A DNA stretch of 64,000 nt from an uncultured Pelagibacteraceae bacterium (GCA_902594335.1 CACJLY010000002.1:62001-126000), one strand, 5' to 3'; counted from the stretch's first letter, positions 1 through 9,040 are shown. Notes: generated by a model from the letters alone, not told the origin. Numbers and translations: made by a program.

Positions 1-78
1 CAAGGAGTAAGAATTATTAAATTAACTGGTGATGAAAAGGTTGTCTCCTCAATTAAATTAGATGATAATTTGGTTTAA
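1..78 (+). CDS. gyrA: DNA gyrase subunit A, C-terminal tail (partial)
   Basis: The window opens inside a reading frame that gives 25 residues before a TAA stop. The tail contains GVRIIKL and KVVSSIKL, which look like strands of the last blade of the GyrA C-terminal beta-pinwheel, the part that wraps DNA during supercoiling. The stop overlaps the coaD start codon by one base, and gyrA directly before coaD is a common alphaproteobacterial order. The name rests on this short tail plus context, so it is likely but not certain. Confidence 0.6.
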   Translation, partial: QGVRIIKLTGDEKVVSSIKLDDNLV

Positions 79-581
79 TGAAAAATATAGCTATATATCC
101 AGGGACATTTGATCCAATAACAAACGGCCATGTTGATGTTATCAAAAAGGCTTTAAAATTGACAGATAAAATTATTGTTGGCATATCTGATGGTAATGAA
201 AAGAATTTTTTATTTCCAATAGATGAGAGATTAAAAATTGTTACTAAAGCTTTGTATGGAGACTTAAGACTTTCAAAAAATAGAATTCAAGTGATAAAAT
301 TTAACTCTCTAACAACAGAATTATGTAAAAAATATCAATCAAATCTAATTCTTAGAGGCTTGAGAGCAGTGTCAGATTTTGAATATGAGTTCCAACTAGC
401 GGGAATGAATAGAAAATTAAATAATAAAGTTGAAACAATTTTCCTTATGTCAGACGTTGAAAATCAGATCATTTCATCTAGATTCGTTAAAGAAATAGCT
501 TTACACAAAGGTGATTTAAGGAAATTTACAACTAAAAGCACTATTAAGTCACTGAAAGAAGTTTATGCTAAAAAAAATTAA
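78..581 (+). CDS. coaD: Phosphopantetheine adenylyltransferase
   Basis: Cytoplasmic enzyme that adenylates 4'-phosphopantetheine with ATP to dephospho-CoA, the penultimate step of CoA synthesis. The 167 residues match the usual family length. Visible signatures are the N-terminal nucleotidyltransferase motif YPGTFDPITNGH (residues 7-18, with the TNGH signature), RGLRAVSDFEYE at 93-104, and an ISSR motif at 132-135. The start codon overlaps the upstream gyrA stop and the 3' end overlaps the next gene by 17 bases, so translational coupling is likely. Nothing in the sequence suggests loss of function. Confidence 0.97.
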   Translation: MKNIAIYPGTFDPITNGHVDVIKKALKLTDKIIVGISDGNEKNFLFPIDERLKIVTKALYGDLRLSKNRIQVIKFNSLTTELCKKYQSNLILRGLRAVSDFEYEFQLAGMNRKLNNKVETIFLMSDVENQIISSRFVKEIALHKGDLRKFTTKSTIKSLKEVYAKKN

Positions 582-1122
582 TATTTTATTTTTATCAATA
601 TTTTTATTAACAACGGCTTTAAATGCAAAGGAGAATATAATGATACTTAAATTAAAAGATGGAGATTTAAAAATTGAATTATTTCCAGACGTGGCACCAA
701 ACCATGTAAAAAGAATAACCGAACTAGCTAATAGTGGAAAGTACGATGGAGTTGTTTTTCACAGAGTAATAGATGGTTTTATGGCTCAAACAGGAGATGT
801 TCAATTTGGAAATTCATCTTCTGAAAGTTTTAATCTAAGTAGAGCTGGTATGGGTGGTTCTGATATGCCAGATCTTAAGGAAGAGTTTAATGATTTACCT
901 CATGAAAGAGGAACGTTATCTATGGCAAGGTCTTCAGATCCAAATAGTGCAAATAGTCAATTCTTTATTTGTTTTGGTCCCACACCGCATCTAGATAGAC
1001 AATATACAGTATTTGGAAAAGTTATTGAGGGCATGGAGTTTGTTGACATGATTACAAAAGGGGATGGACCCAATGGATCTGTTTCTAATCCAGATAAAAT
1101 AATTAGCTTTAAATCTGAGTAG
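565..1122 (+). CDS. ppiA: Exported cyclophilin-type peptidyl-prolyl isomerase
   Basis: Cyclophilin that catalyses cis-trans isomerisation of prolyl bonds during protein folding. Residues 1-21 form a signal peptide (basic start, hydrophobic run, cleavage after LNA), pointing to the periplasm. The domain shows FHRVIDGFMAQTGD (65-78) with the active-site Arg, and ANSQFFI (119-125). It overlaps coaD by 17 bases. A start at the internal Met26 would give a cytoplasmic form; I prefer the upstream start because the first 21 codons make a clean signal peptide. In many alphaproteobacteria queA follows this gene, but here tgt follows after 10 bases. Confidence 0.93.
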   Translation: MLKKINILFLSIFLLTTALNAKENIMILKLKDGDLKIELFPDVAPNHVKRITELANSGKYDGVVFHRVIDGFMAQTGDVQFGNSSSESFNLSRAGMGGSDMPDLKEEFNDLPHERGTLSMARSSDPNSANSQFFICFGPTPHLDRQYTVFGKVIEGMEFVDMITKGDGPNGSVSNPDKIISFKSE

Positions 1123-1132
1123 AATTTAATGG

Positions 1133-2251
1133 ATGGAAGACATAAAAAAGAATTTTTCTTTTAGCGTAAAACATCAAAAAAAAAATTATCGTGTTGGATT
1201 AATTGAAACACATCGTGGAGAAATTAATACGCCTGCGTTTATGCCTGTTGGTACTCAAGCCACAGTTAAAGGTGTTTTTATTGACGATATTATTAAAACA
1301 GGTAGTGAAATAATACTTTCGAACACATATCACTTAATGATTAGGCCTGGAACTGAGCGGATAGAGGCAGTTGGTGGCCTGCACAGATTTATGAATTGTA
1401 AACTTCCTATTTTGACTGACTCTGGAGGTTATCAAGTAATGTCTTTATCGAAATTCAATAAAATAGATAGACATAAAGGAGCAATTTTTCAGTCACATAT
1501 AGATGGAAAAACTTTTATTTTAAGTCCTGAGGAAAGTATCAAAATTCAAAAAAAACTTAATTCAGACATCGTTATGGTAATGGATGAGTGTCCAAAAAAT
1601 ACTAATGATTATAGTGTAATTAAAACTTCTATGGATTTATCTACAGAGTGGGCTAGACGATCTAAGGAAGAATTTGGAACAAATCCGCAAAAAGCTTTAT
1701 TTGGTATTGTTCAAGGAGGATTATTCAAAGATTTAAGAAATGAATCTCTTAATAAGTTAATAGATATAGAATTCGACGGGTATGCTATTGGTGGTCTAGC
1801 AGTTGGAGAAACACAAAAAGAAATGTTTGATGTTTTAGATGGCATAAAAGATAACTTACCAATCGATAAACCAAGATATTTAATGGGAGTGGGAACTCCA
1901 TCCGATATATTAGGAGCAGTTAGGAGGGGAATTGATATGTTCGATTGTGTACTTCCAACAAGATCAGGAAGAACCGGATTAGCTTTTACCTGGGATGGCA
2001 GAATTCAAATAAGAAATTCTGAAAATAAACTAGATAATACACCTCTAGATAGTAGTGTTACTAAATTTGACTTAAACAAATACTCTAAGAATTATTTAAA
2101 CCACCTCCACAATACTAATGAGATGTTAGCTTCAATGATCTTAACATTAAATAATATAAACTTTTATCAAGAACTTATGTATGAAATTCGAAAAAATATC
2201 AAAATGGGAAGTTTTGAAGAATTTCATGACAAGTATATTAATATTTTGTAA
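1133..2251 (+). CDS. tgt: Queuine/preQ1 tRNA-guanine transglycosylase lacking its zinc ligands
   Basis: Exchanges guanine at position 34 of tRNAs with GUN anticodons for a 7-deazaguanine, in the queuosine pathway. Catalytic parts are intact: DSGGYQ at 96-101 with the general-base Asp, GGLAVGE around 220-226, and FDCVLPTRSGRTG with the nucleophile Asp271. The C-terminal structural zinc site (Cys-x-Cys-x2-Cys plus a distal His in E. coli and Zymomonas enzymes) is gone: aligning PLD...YS...NE places Val309, Lys311, Leu314 and Asn340 at the four ligand positions. The Val in GLAVGE is typical of bacterial preQ1-type enzymes. The 372-residue length is normal. queA is not adjacent, although it usually is. 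Confidence 0.95.
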   Translation: MEDIKKNFSFSVKHQKKNYRVGLIETHRGEINTPAFMPVGTQATVKGVFIDDIIKTGSEIILSNTYHLMIRPGTERIEAVGGLHRFMNCKLPILTDSGGYQVMSLSKFNKIDRHKGAIFQSHIDGKTFILSPEESIKIQKKLNSDIVMVMDECPKNTNDYSVIKTSMDLSTEWARRSKEEFGTNPQKALFGIVQGGLFKDLRNESLNKLIDIEFDGYAIGGLAVGETQKEMFDVLDGIKDNLPIDKPRYLMGVGTPSDILGAVRRGIDMFDCVLPTRSGRTGLAFTWDGRIQIRNSENKLDNTPLDSSVTKFDLNKYSKNYLNHLHNTNEMLASMILTLNNINFYQELMYEIRKNIKMGSFEEFHDKYINIL

Positions 2252-2261
2252 ATTTTAACCA

Positions 2262-2289
2262 TTGCCAAATTTCAAAAAATCAATATAAG
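2262..2289 (+). promoter_or_regulatory. Sigma70-type promoter for tRNA-Lys
   Basis: A -35 box TTGCCA (2262-2267) and a -10 box TATAAG (2284-2289) are separated by 16 bases, each one mismatch from consensus. The predicted start falls near 2296, six bases before the tRNA. This reads directly from sequence; no transcript evidence is available. Confidence 0.55.
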
Positions 2290-2301
2290 AATTTCCGTGT
2301 T

Positions 2302-2377
<76 letters not shown>

Positions 2378-2382
2378 ACTCA

Positions 2383-3204
2383 TCAGGCGATAGGTGGATA
2401 TTTTAGAATAATTTCGTTCATCCAATTATTAATTTGGTCAATTCTTCTGTCATTTGATGGATGTGTACTCATAAACTCAGGTGGTTCTTTGCCTTTGTTT
2501 GCTTTCTTCATTCTTTCCCATATTTTAGTAGTTTCTCTAATATCGTAACCAGACAAAGACGAAAAAATTAATCCTAAATAATCAGCTTCGCTTTCTTGTT
2601 TTCTTGTAAAAGGGTTCATTATTCCAATTTGGGATAACAAGCCAACTGTATTCATACCTGTTGTTCTATTAACTTGAGATAACTTTCCACCAGTAGCAAT
2701 ATCAATTATTCCAGTTGTTGTATTTAATAATACTGTTCTGCTTGCTCTTTCGACAGAATGTTTTGCAACAGCGTGAGCAATTTCATGACCCATTACAGCT
2801 GCCAAACCATCATCGTTTTTAGTAATATCTAGCATACCAGTATAAACAGCAATTTTTCCTCCAGGCATGCACCATGCATTTTTAATTTTTTTATTATCAA
2901 TTAAAATATACTCCCATGAAAAATTCACAGTCGGGTCATCCATATTATTCTTGTAAAAATACTCTGATATTGATGTTTCTATTTTCGATCCAATTCCAAT
3001 AATTTTATCTAAACTCTCTTTGTCATCACTTAATTTAGCTTTTTGTTTTACTTTTTCATACAATTGAGCAGCTTGAGCATTTAATTTTGATTCTGGAATT
3101 AATTTTAATTGCCTTCTATCTGTGATCGGAGCGTTAGTACATGCGTGTAAGCCTGCAGAAATACAGCCACAACCCATTAAATATATAAAATTTCTTCTAT
3201 TCAC
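2383..3204 (-). CDS. M48-family metalloprotease, outer-membrane lipoprotein type
   Basis: Predicted zinc endopeptidase of the LoiP/YcaL/BepA-like M48 group involved in envelope protein quality control. The N-terminus carries an NRR pair, a short hydrophobic run and a lipobox ending LHAC (Cys22), suggesting lipid attachment. The catalytic HEIAH motif is at 140-144, followed by an ExxAD-type downstream Glu in QESEADYLG. At 273 residues it has no C-terminal TPR domain, unlike BepA. It is divergent from the DUF502 gene, with only 46 bases between starts. The specific substrate is unknown. Confidence 0.88.
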   Translation of the reverse strand: MNRRNFIYLMGCGCISAGLHACTNAPITDRRQLKLIPESKLNAQAAQLYEKVKQKAKLSDDKESLDKIIGIGSKIETSISEYFYKNNMDDPTVNFSWEYILIDNKKIKNAWCMPGGKIAVYTGMLDITKNDDGLAAVMGHEIAHAVAKHSVERASRTVLLNTTTGIIDIATGGKLSQVNRTTGMNTVGLLSQIGIMNPFTRKQESEADYLGLIFSSLSGYDIRETTKIWERMKKANKGKEPPEFMSTHPSNDRRIDQINNWMNEIILKYPPIA

Positions 3205-3250
3205 TTTTCTTAATATTTATATTACATGTAATTTATAATCAATTAAAGAT

Positions 3251-3874
3251 ATGTCTAAACTAAGAAGAAAAAGAATCTCACTTATTGCAAGACTAAGAAA
3301 CTATTTTATTACAGGAATTGTTGTTTTAGTCCCTATAGGAATAACATTATATCTCACAACATTTTTTATAAAAATTTCATCAAAACTAATTCCACAAGGA
3401 ATAAATCCAAATAGCTATTTACCTTTTGCAATACCAGGTTTAGAAATCTTACTTTCGGTAATTTTTATTACTCTTGTAGGAGGTTTGTCACTTTCTTTTA
3501 TTGGTAAGAAGTTTTTACAGCTGTTCAACGATTTATTAAAAAAAATTCCAATTTTGAGAACTATATATTCTGCTATTGGACAAATGACAGAAACATTTGC
3601 TCCTAAAAAGGGTTCAAAAAAAAGTGTAGTTCTAATTCAATATCCACGAAAAGGTACATGGGCTGTTGGTTTTGCAACAAAAGAAAATAAAGGTGAAATT
3701 TCCAAAAAAACTAACACAGAATTAGTAAATGTTTTTGTCCCTACAACACCAAATCCAACTAGTGGTTTTTTATTAATGTTTCCTAAAAGTGAGATTGTAT
3801 ATCTAGATATGACATTTGAAGAGGCATCAAAATTTATTGTCTCTGCTGGAACATCAGATACTAAAACTAAATAG
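3251..3874 (+). CDS. DUF502 family inner-membrane protein
   Basis: Conserved membrane protein of unknown function. A basic N-terminus (RRKR, RLR) is followed by two hydrophobic helices around residues 17-38 and 58-80, then a soluble portion with the family-typical stretches GTWAVGFAT and VFVPTTPNPTSGFLLMFPKS. The length of 207 fits the family. The gene overlaps the convergent recG stop by eight bases. TATAAT at 3234-3239 could be its -10 box, giving a nearly leaderless transcript; no good -35 is visible. I do not assign a function. Confidence 0.85.
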   Translation: MSKLRRKRISLIARLRNYFITGIVVLVPIGITLYLTTFFIKISSKLIPQGINPNSYLPFAIPGLEILLSVIFITLVGGLSLSFIGKKFLQLFNDLLKKIPILRTIYSAIGQMTETFAPKKGSKKSVVLIQYPRKGTWAVGFATKENKGEISKKTNTELVNVFVPTTPNPTSGFLLMFPKSEIVYLDMTFEEASKFIVSAGTSDTKTK

Positions 3875-5909
3875 TCTCATTAATTACAGCAACTTTGTCA
3901 TAAAGTTTGATAAGTTTATTAAAGTTATTTATTTTAATGTTGTTTTTTTCAATTTTTTTAACCTCCTTTTCTGCAATATCGAAAAGTTCCTCATGTTGAA
4001 TAGGATCTGCTAGGTTATATTTTTTTAAACCACTTTGCTTAAATCCTAAAATATCGCCATATCCTCTTATTTTTAAGTCCTCTTCTGCAATTTTAAAGCC
4101 ATCATTAGTATTTTTGAGAATTTTTATTCTTTTGCGTGCATTTTCACTCAATCCTGCTTTAAACATAAGTATACACGATGACTCTTTGTTACCTCTGCCA
4201 ACTCGTCCTCTCAATTGATGTAGCTGAGATAAACCATATTTATTTGAATTTTCAATGACAATTACATTAGCATTTGGGAAATCGATACCAACTTCTATTA
4301 CTGTAGTTGAAACCAATATATCTATCTTTCTATCATTAAACTTATTTAATACTTTATCTTTTTCTTCCTTACTCATTGCTCCATGAACAATATCAACTTT
4401 ATCATCAAAAATTTTACTTAAATATTTATATTTTTCTATAGCTGACTGATGATCAATCTTTTTCGATTCTTTGATAAGTGGACAAACCCAAAAAACTTGA
4501 TTTTTTTTTGAAATTTCACTTTTAATAAAATTAAGAACTTCGTTAATTTTAGTCTCATTTTTACTATATGTTTTAATTGGCTTTCTATTTTTTGGTTTAG
4601 ATTTTATTAAGGAAATATCCATATCTCCATAAATAGTCATCATCATTGTTCTTGGAATAGGAGTTGCAGACATAACAAGTACATCGCAATTTTTGCCTCC
4701 TTTATCTGATAGTTTTTTTCTTTGATTCACACCAAATTTATGTTGTTCATCAATAATAATTAATCCCAAATTAAAGTAAGTAATTTTTTCTTGAAAAAGA
4801 GAATGGGTGCCAATTAATATATCAATTTTATTTTTTAGGAGATCATTTAAAATATTTTTCCTTTTTTTATACTCAGTTTTTCCGGTTAAAATTTCAGGAT
4901 TACAAAAGGTTTTAAAATTTTCTAATATAAATTTATAATGTTGAATAGCTAATATTTCAGTTGGAGCCATTATTGCAACTTGATACCCAGCTTTTATAGC
5001 GTTTAATGCAGCTATTACAGACACTATTGTTTTTCCAGATCCAACATCTCCTTGTAATAATCTAAACATTTTTTGTTTTGACTCCATATCTTTATTTATA
5101 TTTTTTAATGACGTTATTTGGTCAGTTGTAAGTTTAAATTTTAAACTGCTAATTAATTTATTTTGATACTTAAAGTCTAAAATCTTATTTTTTTTTTTTA
5201 TTTTTTTAATCTTATTTCTGATATCAGAAGAAAGTAAAAAATTTGCAAATATCTCATCAAAAACAAGTCTTTTAAAATATTTTGTATCTCTAATTTTTGT
5301 AATTTCCTCCTTATGAATTTTGATAATACATTCTCTCCATGATAAATTATCAAATAAAAACGATACTTCTTTTGGCAACCATTCTTCTAAGTCAGGTAAA
5401 TTTTGAAAAACACTATTTATTACCTGATTATATTTATTTAATGTTAAGCCATCAGAAAGACTATATTTACTATCTTCATTTATAATATTTAAATTATTTG
5501 TCTTTTTTGTTGTTGGATTTACAAATTGAAATTTATTTCTAAAATTATTTGCTTTTCCATGTATTATTATTTCTTCATTTAAGGGTAATAATTTTTTGAT
5601 ATATCCCTCATAACTATTAAAAAAAATACAGTCTAATTTTACTCCATTTTTTTCACATAATACTTTATTGGGCAAATTTCTAATTCGTGGAAAATTATAT
5701 TTAATTGGTATTACTTTTATGTTGTAATTTCTTCCTACTTGTAAATCATCAATTTCAGTATCTTCAGCAGTTTCAATTTTTGATATAGGTAAATGCCATA
5801 ACAGGTCAAAAATTGTAAAAATTTTTTTTTTGTTGAATGAACTTAATGTTTTTTTACCAACACCTTTAATTTTATTAATAGGTGACAATAAATATTCAAA
5901 ATTACTCAT
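3867..5909 (-). CDS. recG: ATP-dependent DNA helicase RecG
   Basis: Branch-migration helicase that remodels stalled replication forks and Holliday junctions. An N-terminal wedge/OB portion (GVGKKTLSSF near the start, a helix-hairpin-helix-like element) precedes the superfamily 2 motor: Walker A GDVGSGKT, DEQH box in IIDEQHKFG, SATPIPRT (motif III), and GRVGRG (motif VI). I start at the internal ATG (MSNFEYLL, 680 residues) rather than 12 codons upstream, because those codons encode an atypical hydrophobic string. The start lies 26 bases from the divergent sdhE start. Confidence 0.95.
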   Translation of the reverse strand: MSNFEYLLSPINKIKGVGKKTLSSFNKKKIFTIFDLLWHLPISKIETAEDTEIDDLQVGRNYNIKVIPIKYNFPRIRNLPNKVLCEKNGVKLDCIFFNSYEGYIKKLLPLNEEIIIHGKANNFRNKFQFVNPTTKKTNNLNIINEDSKYSLSDGLTLNKYNQVINSVFQNLPDLEEWLPKEVSFLFDNLSWRECIIKIHKEEITKIRDTKYFKRLVFDEIFANFLLSSDIRNKIKKIKKKNKILDFKYQNKLISSLKFKLTTDQITSLKNINKDMESKQKMFRLLQGDVGSGKTIVSVIAALNAIKAGYQVAIMAPTEILAIQHYKFILENFKTFCNPEILTGKTEYKKRKNILNDLLKNKIDILIGTHSLFQEKITYFNLGLIIIDEQHKFGVNQRKKLSDKGGKNCDVLVMSATPIPRTMMMTIYGDMDISLIKSKPKNRKPIKTYSKNETKINEVLNFIKSEISKKNQVFWVCPLIKESKKIDHQSAIEKYKYLSKIFDDKVDIVHGAMSKEEKDKVLNKFNDRKIDILVSTTVIEVGIDFPNANVIVIENSNKYGLSQLHQLRGRVGRGNKESSCILMFKAGLSENARKRIKILKNTNDGFKIAEEDLKIRGYGDILGFKQSGLKKYNLADPIQHEELFDIAEKEVKKIEKNNIKINNFNKLIKLYDKVAVINETI

Positions 5910-5935
5910 TAAATATATATATATGTTTATAAACA

Positions 5936-6181
5936 ATGAATTCAAATAAACAAAATTTAATTAATAAGATTATTTATAGATCTCAATATCGAGGCACAAA
6001 AGAAATGGACATATTTGTCAGTGGTTTTGTTAAATCTATAATTGATTCATTATCTTTTGATGATTTAGTTGACCTAGACATATTAGTTAATATGAATGAT
6101 GAAGACATTATCAAAATTTCAAGGAAAGAAATGATCTTTAAAAATTATAAAATATTAAAACTACTGATAGATTTTAAATGA
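5936..6181 (+). CDS. sdhE: Succinate dehydrogenase assembly factor (FAD flavinylation factor)
   Basis: Small cytoplasmic protein (81 residues) of the SdhE/SDH5 family that promotes covalent FAD attachment to SdhA. The conserved RGxxE motif is present as RGTKE at residues 19-23, followed by the expected acidic/hydrophobic helices (EMDIFVSGF; NMNDEDII). Length and position next to recG fit alphaproteobacterial order. The stop is one base from the 3' end of the opposite-strand tRNA-Ser. Confidence 0.88.
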   Translation: MNSNKQNLINKIIYRSQYRGTKEMDIFVSGFVKSIIDSLSFDDLVDLDILVNMNDEDIIKISRKEMIFKNYKILKLLIDFK

Positions 6182-6182
6182 A

Positions 6183-6272
6183 TGGCGGAGAGACTGGGAT
6201 TCGAACCCAGGAAAGAGTTGCCCCTTTGTCGGTTTTCAAGACCGATGCTTTCAACCGCTCAGCCATCTCTCC
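6183..6272 (-). tRNA. tRNA-Ser (anticodon UGA)
   Basis: A 90-base type II tRNA on the minus strand: acceptor GGAGAGA/TCTCTCC, D arm GCTGAGCGGTTGAAAGC, anticodon stem TCGGT/ACCGA with loop CTTGAAA (anticodon UGA), a long variable arm of about 17 bases, T loop TTCGAAT, discriminator G and encoded CCA. It lies between sdhE and the rarD-like gene. Confidence 0.97.
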
Positions 6273-6356
6273 GTTTGCAAGGTTTTATTATTATTAATAT
6301 ATATTTCAACAATAAAATGACTTAAGTAGTTAGTCAAAATATTCAGATATTTAAAA

Positions 6357-7238
6357 ATGAACAAAAAAAATTTTAATAAAGGAGTTTTGCTTACATCCTT
6401 TGGTTCGTTTTGGTGGGGTTTTTTTGGTGTTATTTACTTTAAATATATTTCCTTTGCAGGTCACGTAGAAGTATTAATTCATAGAAGTGTTTGGACAGCT
6501 TTTTTATTAATAGTTACTACTTTTTTCTTTTCTAAATGGAGTATTTTTAAAAAAATTGTTAATGATAGAAAGAAATTATTTATTCTCTTTATTTCTGGTT
6601 TTTTAATTTTTATTAATTGGGGTGTATGGATCTATGCGGTTAGTGTAGATAAAATAATTGATGCAAGTTTTGGCTATTTTATCATGCCAATTATAAGTGT
6701 TTTTCTAGGCAATTTTTTTTTTAAAGAACCTATTACTAAAAAAGGAAAAATTTCGGTCTTTGTAGTAATTATTTCTGTTAGTTATTTATTGATAATAGAT
6801 TTTAATTCAATTCCATGGGTAGGTTTAATAGTAGCTTTAAGTTGGAGTTTTTATAATCTATTTAGAAAAAAAATTAACGTTGAAACTGATATTGGGCTTC
6901 TTATAGAAAGCTTGTACATACTTCCTTTTGTATTAGTTGCATTTTATTTTATAACTATAAATAATTACAACGATTTCAGTTTATCAAATCCTTCTTTGAT
7001 GCCATTATTAATGTTGGCAGGACCAATGACGGTGATTCCTCTTTTTTTATATGTACGAGGAGTTGAGTTGGCGGGGCTAGGACCTGCTGGAATGATTTTC
7101 TATATTACTCCTACTTTGCAATTTATTCTTGGCTTTTTCATATATAAAGAGCAATTTAATATAAATCAGCTAGTTAGTTTTATTTTAATATGGATTGCTG
7201 TATTTATATATCTGAAAGATATTTATGAAAAAAATTAA
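6357..7238 (+). CDS. rarD: RarD-type EamA/DMT transporter
   Basis: Inner-membrane carrier with about ten hydrophobic helices in two EamA halves. The N-terminal stretch GSFWWGFFGVIYFKY followed by EVLIHRSVW is characteristic of the RarD (chloramphenicol-sensitive protein) subfamily. The C-terminal half has GPMTVIPLFLYVRGVE and GPAGMIFYITPTLQF. The substrate is unknown; relatives are named for a chloramphenicol phenotype but probably export small metabolites. The 3' end overlaps mltB by 14 bases. Confidence 0.88.
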   Translation: MNKKNFNKGVLLTSFGSFWWGFFGVIYFKYISFAGHVEVLIHRSVWTAFLLIVTTFFFSKWSIFKKIVNDRKKLFILFISGFLIFINWGVWIYAVSVDKIIDASFGYFIMPIISVFLGNFFFKEPITKKGKISVFVVIISVSYLLIIDFNSIPWVGLIVALSWSFYNLFRKKINVETDIGLLIESLYILPFVLVAFYFITINNYNDFSLSNPSLMPLLMLAGPMTVIPLFLYVRGVELAGLGPAGMIFYITPTLQFILGFFIYKEQFNINQLVSFILIWIAVFIYLKDIYEKN

Positions 7239-8223
7239 AATTTACGTTTTTTTTCTTTTTATTTTAACAAATTTTAAAGTCTATGCAAATGACTCTGAAT
7301 TTAATGAGTGGAAGAAAAATTTTAAATTAATTGCTTTAGAGAAAGGGGTGAGTTTAAAAATAATCGAAAGTACCATTGATAAATCTATTTTTTTAAAGAA
7401 TGTTATAAAATATGATAGATACCAACCAGAATTCTATGAAGACACTAAAACATATATTTCTAAAAGAGCTAATAATAAAAAAGTAAATTATGGTTTAAAA
7501 ATTTATAAAATTAACAAAACAAAAATTGATAAAATCACTCAAGAATTTTCTGTTGATAAGGATTTACTTTTATCACTTATGGGCATCGAAACAAATTTTG
7601 GTAATTATTTAGGCAAAATGGATATAGTCTCATCATTAGCAACTTTAAGTTATGATAAAAGAAGAAGTGAATTCTTCACATCTGAACTACTTACACTTTT
7701 AATTTTATTTGATAAAGGAATTATAAATCCAAATAATTATTTAGGGTCATGGGCAGGAGCCTTTGGTAATTTTCAATTTATGCCTTCTACAATTAAAAAT
7801 TATGCAATTGATTACAATGAAGATAAAATTATAAATTTGAAGAATATTGAAGATTCATTTGCTTCTGCTGCTAATTACTTAAATAAGATAGGGTGGGATA
7901 ATAAAACACCATGTTTTTACAAAGTTGAACTTGTCAACGAAACACCACATAAATATTTAAATACATCAGCAAAACAAATAAAACATAAAAACAAAATATC
8001 CTATTTAAAAAAATATATTAAAAATAGTGAAAAGCTTAATGAACTTGATAATTTGAAAGCTGCAATTGTGACCCCAGATTTTGACATTATACCTGACGCA
8101 CAAAAATTAACTCCAGCTTATTTAGTTTTTGATAATTATGAATTAATTTTAAAATGGAATAGATCTTTAAGATTTGCATTAGCTGTATGCACACTAAAAA
8201 ACAAATTTAAAAATGCAGTTTAA
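7225..8223 (+). CDS. mltB: Lytic murein transglycosylase B (GH103)
   Basis: Periplasmic enzyme that cleaves peptidoglycan glycan strands with 1,6-anhydro-MurNAc formation. A signal peptide spans roughly residues 1-21 (cleavage after VYA) with no lipobox, so it is probably soluble. The catalytic Glu lies in LMGIETNFG (Glu122), and GAFGNFQFMPST is the hallmark downstream motif. The gene is the first of three overlapping envelope genes (mltB, SPOR/RlpA-like lipoprotein, D,D-carboxypeptidase), which implies joint expression and a shared role in wall turnover. Confidence 0.93.
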   Translation: MKKIKIYVFFLFILTNFKVYANDSEFNEWKKNFKLIALEKGVSLKIIESTIDKSIFLKNVIKYDRYQPEFYEDTKTYISKRANNKKVNYGLKIYKINKTKIDKITQEFSVDKDLLLSLMGIETNFGNYLGKMDIVSSLATLSYDKRRSEFFTSELLTLLILFDKGIINPNNYLGSWAGAFGNFQFMPSTIKNYAIDYNEDKIINLKNIEDSFASAANYLNKIGWDNKTPCFYKVELVNETPHKYLNTSAKQIKHKNKISYLKKYIKNSEKLNELDNLKAAIVTPDFDIIPDAQKLTPAYLVFDNYELILKWNRSLRFALAVCTLKNKFKNAV

Positions 8224-9040
8224 ATATATTTTATTTCTTTTATTTTTAAATTTACTTGCCTGCGAGCATCATTCAAAAAATATAAATATTAAAAATAAAC
8301 CTGAAGAAAAAAAAAGTGTTGTTCAAAAAGATAAAATTAAAGTGTCATCAGACAAAAATGAACAAAAGGAAATAATTAATATTGTTTATTCTAATAAAGG
8401 TTTTGCATTGATATATGATGAGGAAGAAGATAACTTTTTGGAAAATAATTTAGATAATACATCAATAAACATATTAAGTCCTAACCTACCTAATGGTATA
8501 CCTGTTAGAATAACAAATATAATTAATGGAAAATCTTTAATGACTATTGTTAAAAATAAAACTGTTTTGCCTGTTTATTATAATTCAGTAATAACAAAGA
8601 GAATTGTTAGTGAACTATCAATTAATCCTAATGAACCTTATGTGTATATTGAAACTATCAATTCTAAAAATTTATATGTTGCAAATAATGTAAAAACATT
8701 TGATGAAGAAAAAGAAGTTGCTAATAAAGCTCCGGTTGATGATATAATGATTCAAAGTATAAGTTTAGAAAATGAAATTAAAGAATCTAAGACTAATAAT
8801 TTTGAAACAAATTTTAATTATATAATTAAATTTGCAGATTTTTATTTTGAAGATTCTGCTATTATGTTAAAAAATAGGTTATTTGAAGAGCATAATATTG
8901 AGAATATTCAAATCAAAAAGTTGTCACAAAATAATTTTAGAGTTTACAAAGGCCCTTATAAAGATTTTGAAAAATTAAAGAAAGGATTTCATAATATCGA
9001 AAATCTTGATTTTGATAGCATTGAAATAATTAAACTATGA
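8213..9040 (+). CDS. RlpA-like lipoprotein with degenerate barrel and C-terminal SPOR domain
   Basis: A lipobox ends LLAC (Cys17), so this is probably an outer-membrane lipoprotein. A charged, low-complexity linker follows (about residues 20-58). A middle segment with LPNGIPVRITNIINGKSL resembles the RlpA double-psi beta-barrel, but the DRGPF-type catalytic loop is replaced by a KNKTVLPVYYN stretch. The last 75 residues, from YIIKFADFYFEDSA to the end, have the length and pattern of a SPOR domain, which binds denuded glycan strands. It overlaps mltB by 11 bases and the carboxypeptidase by four. A septal or wall-scaffold role is inferred; enzymatic activity is doubtful. Confidence 0.72.
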   Translation: MQFKYILFLLFLNLLACEHHSKNINIKNKPEEKKSVVQKDKIKVSSDKNEQKEIINIVYSNKGFALIYDEEEDNFLENNLDNTSINILSPNLPNGIPVRITNIINGKSLMTIVKNKTVLPVYYNSVITKRIVSELSINPNEPYVYIETINSKNLYVANNVKTFDEEKEVANKAPVDDIMIQSISLENEIKESKTNNFETNFNYIIKFADFYFEDSAIMLKNRLFEEHNIENIQIKKLSQNNFRVYKGPYKDFEKLKKGFHNIENLDFDSIEIIKL

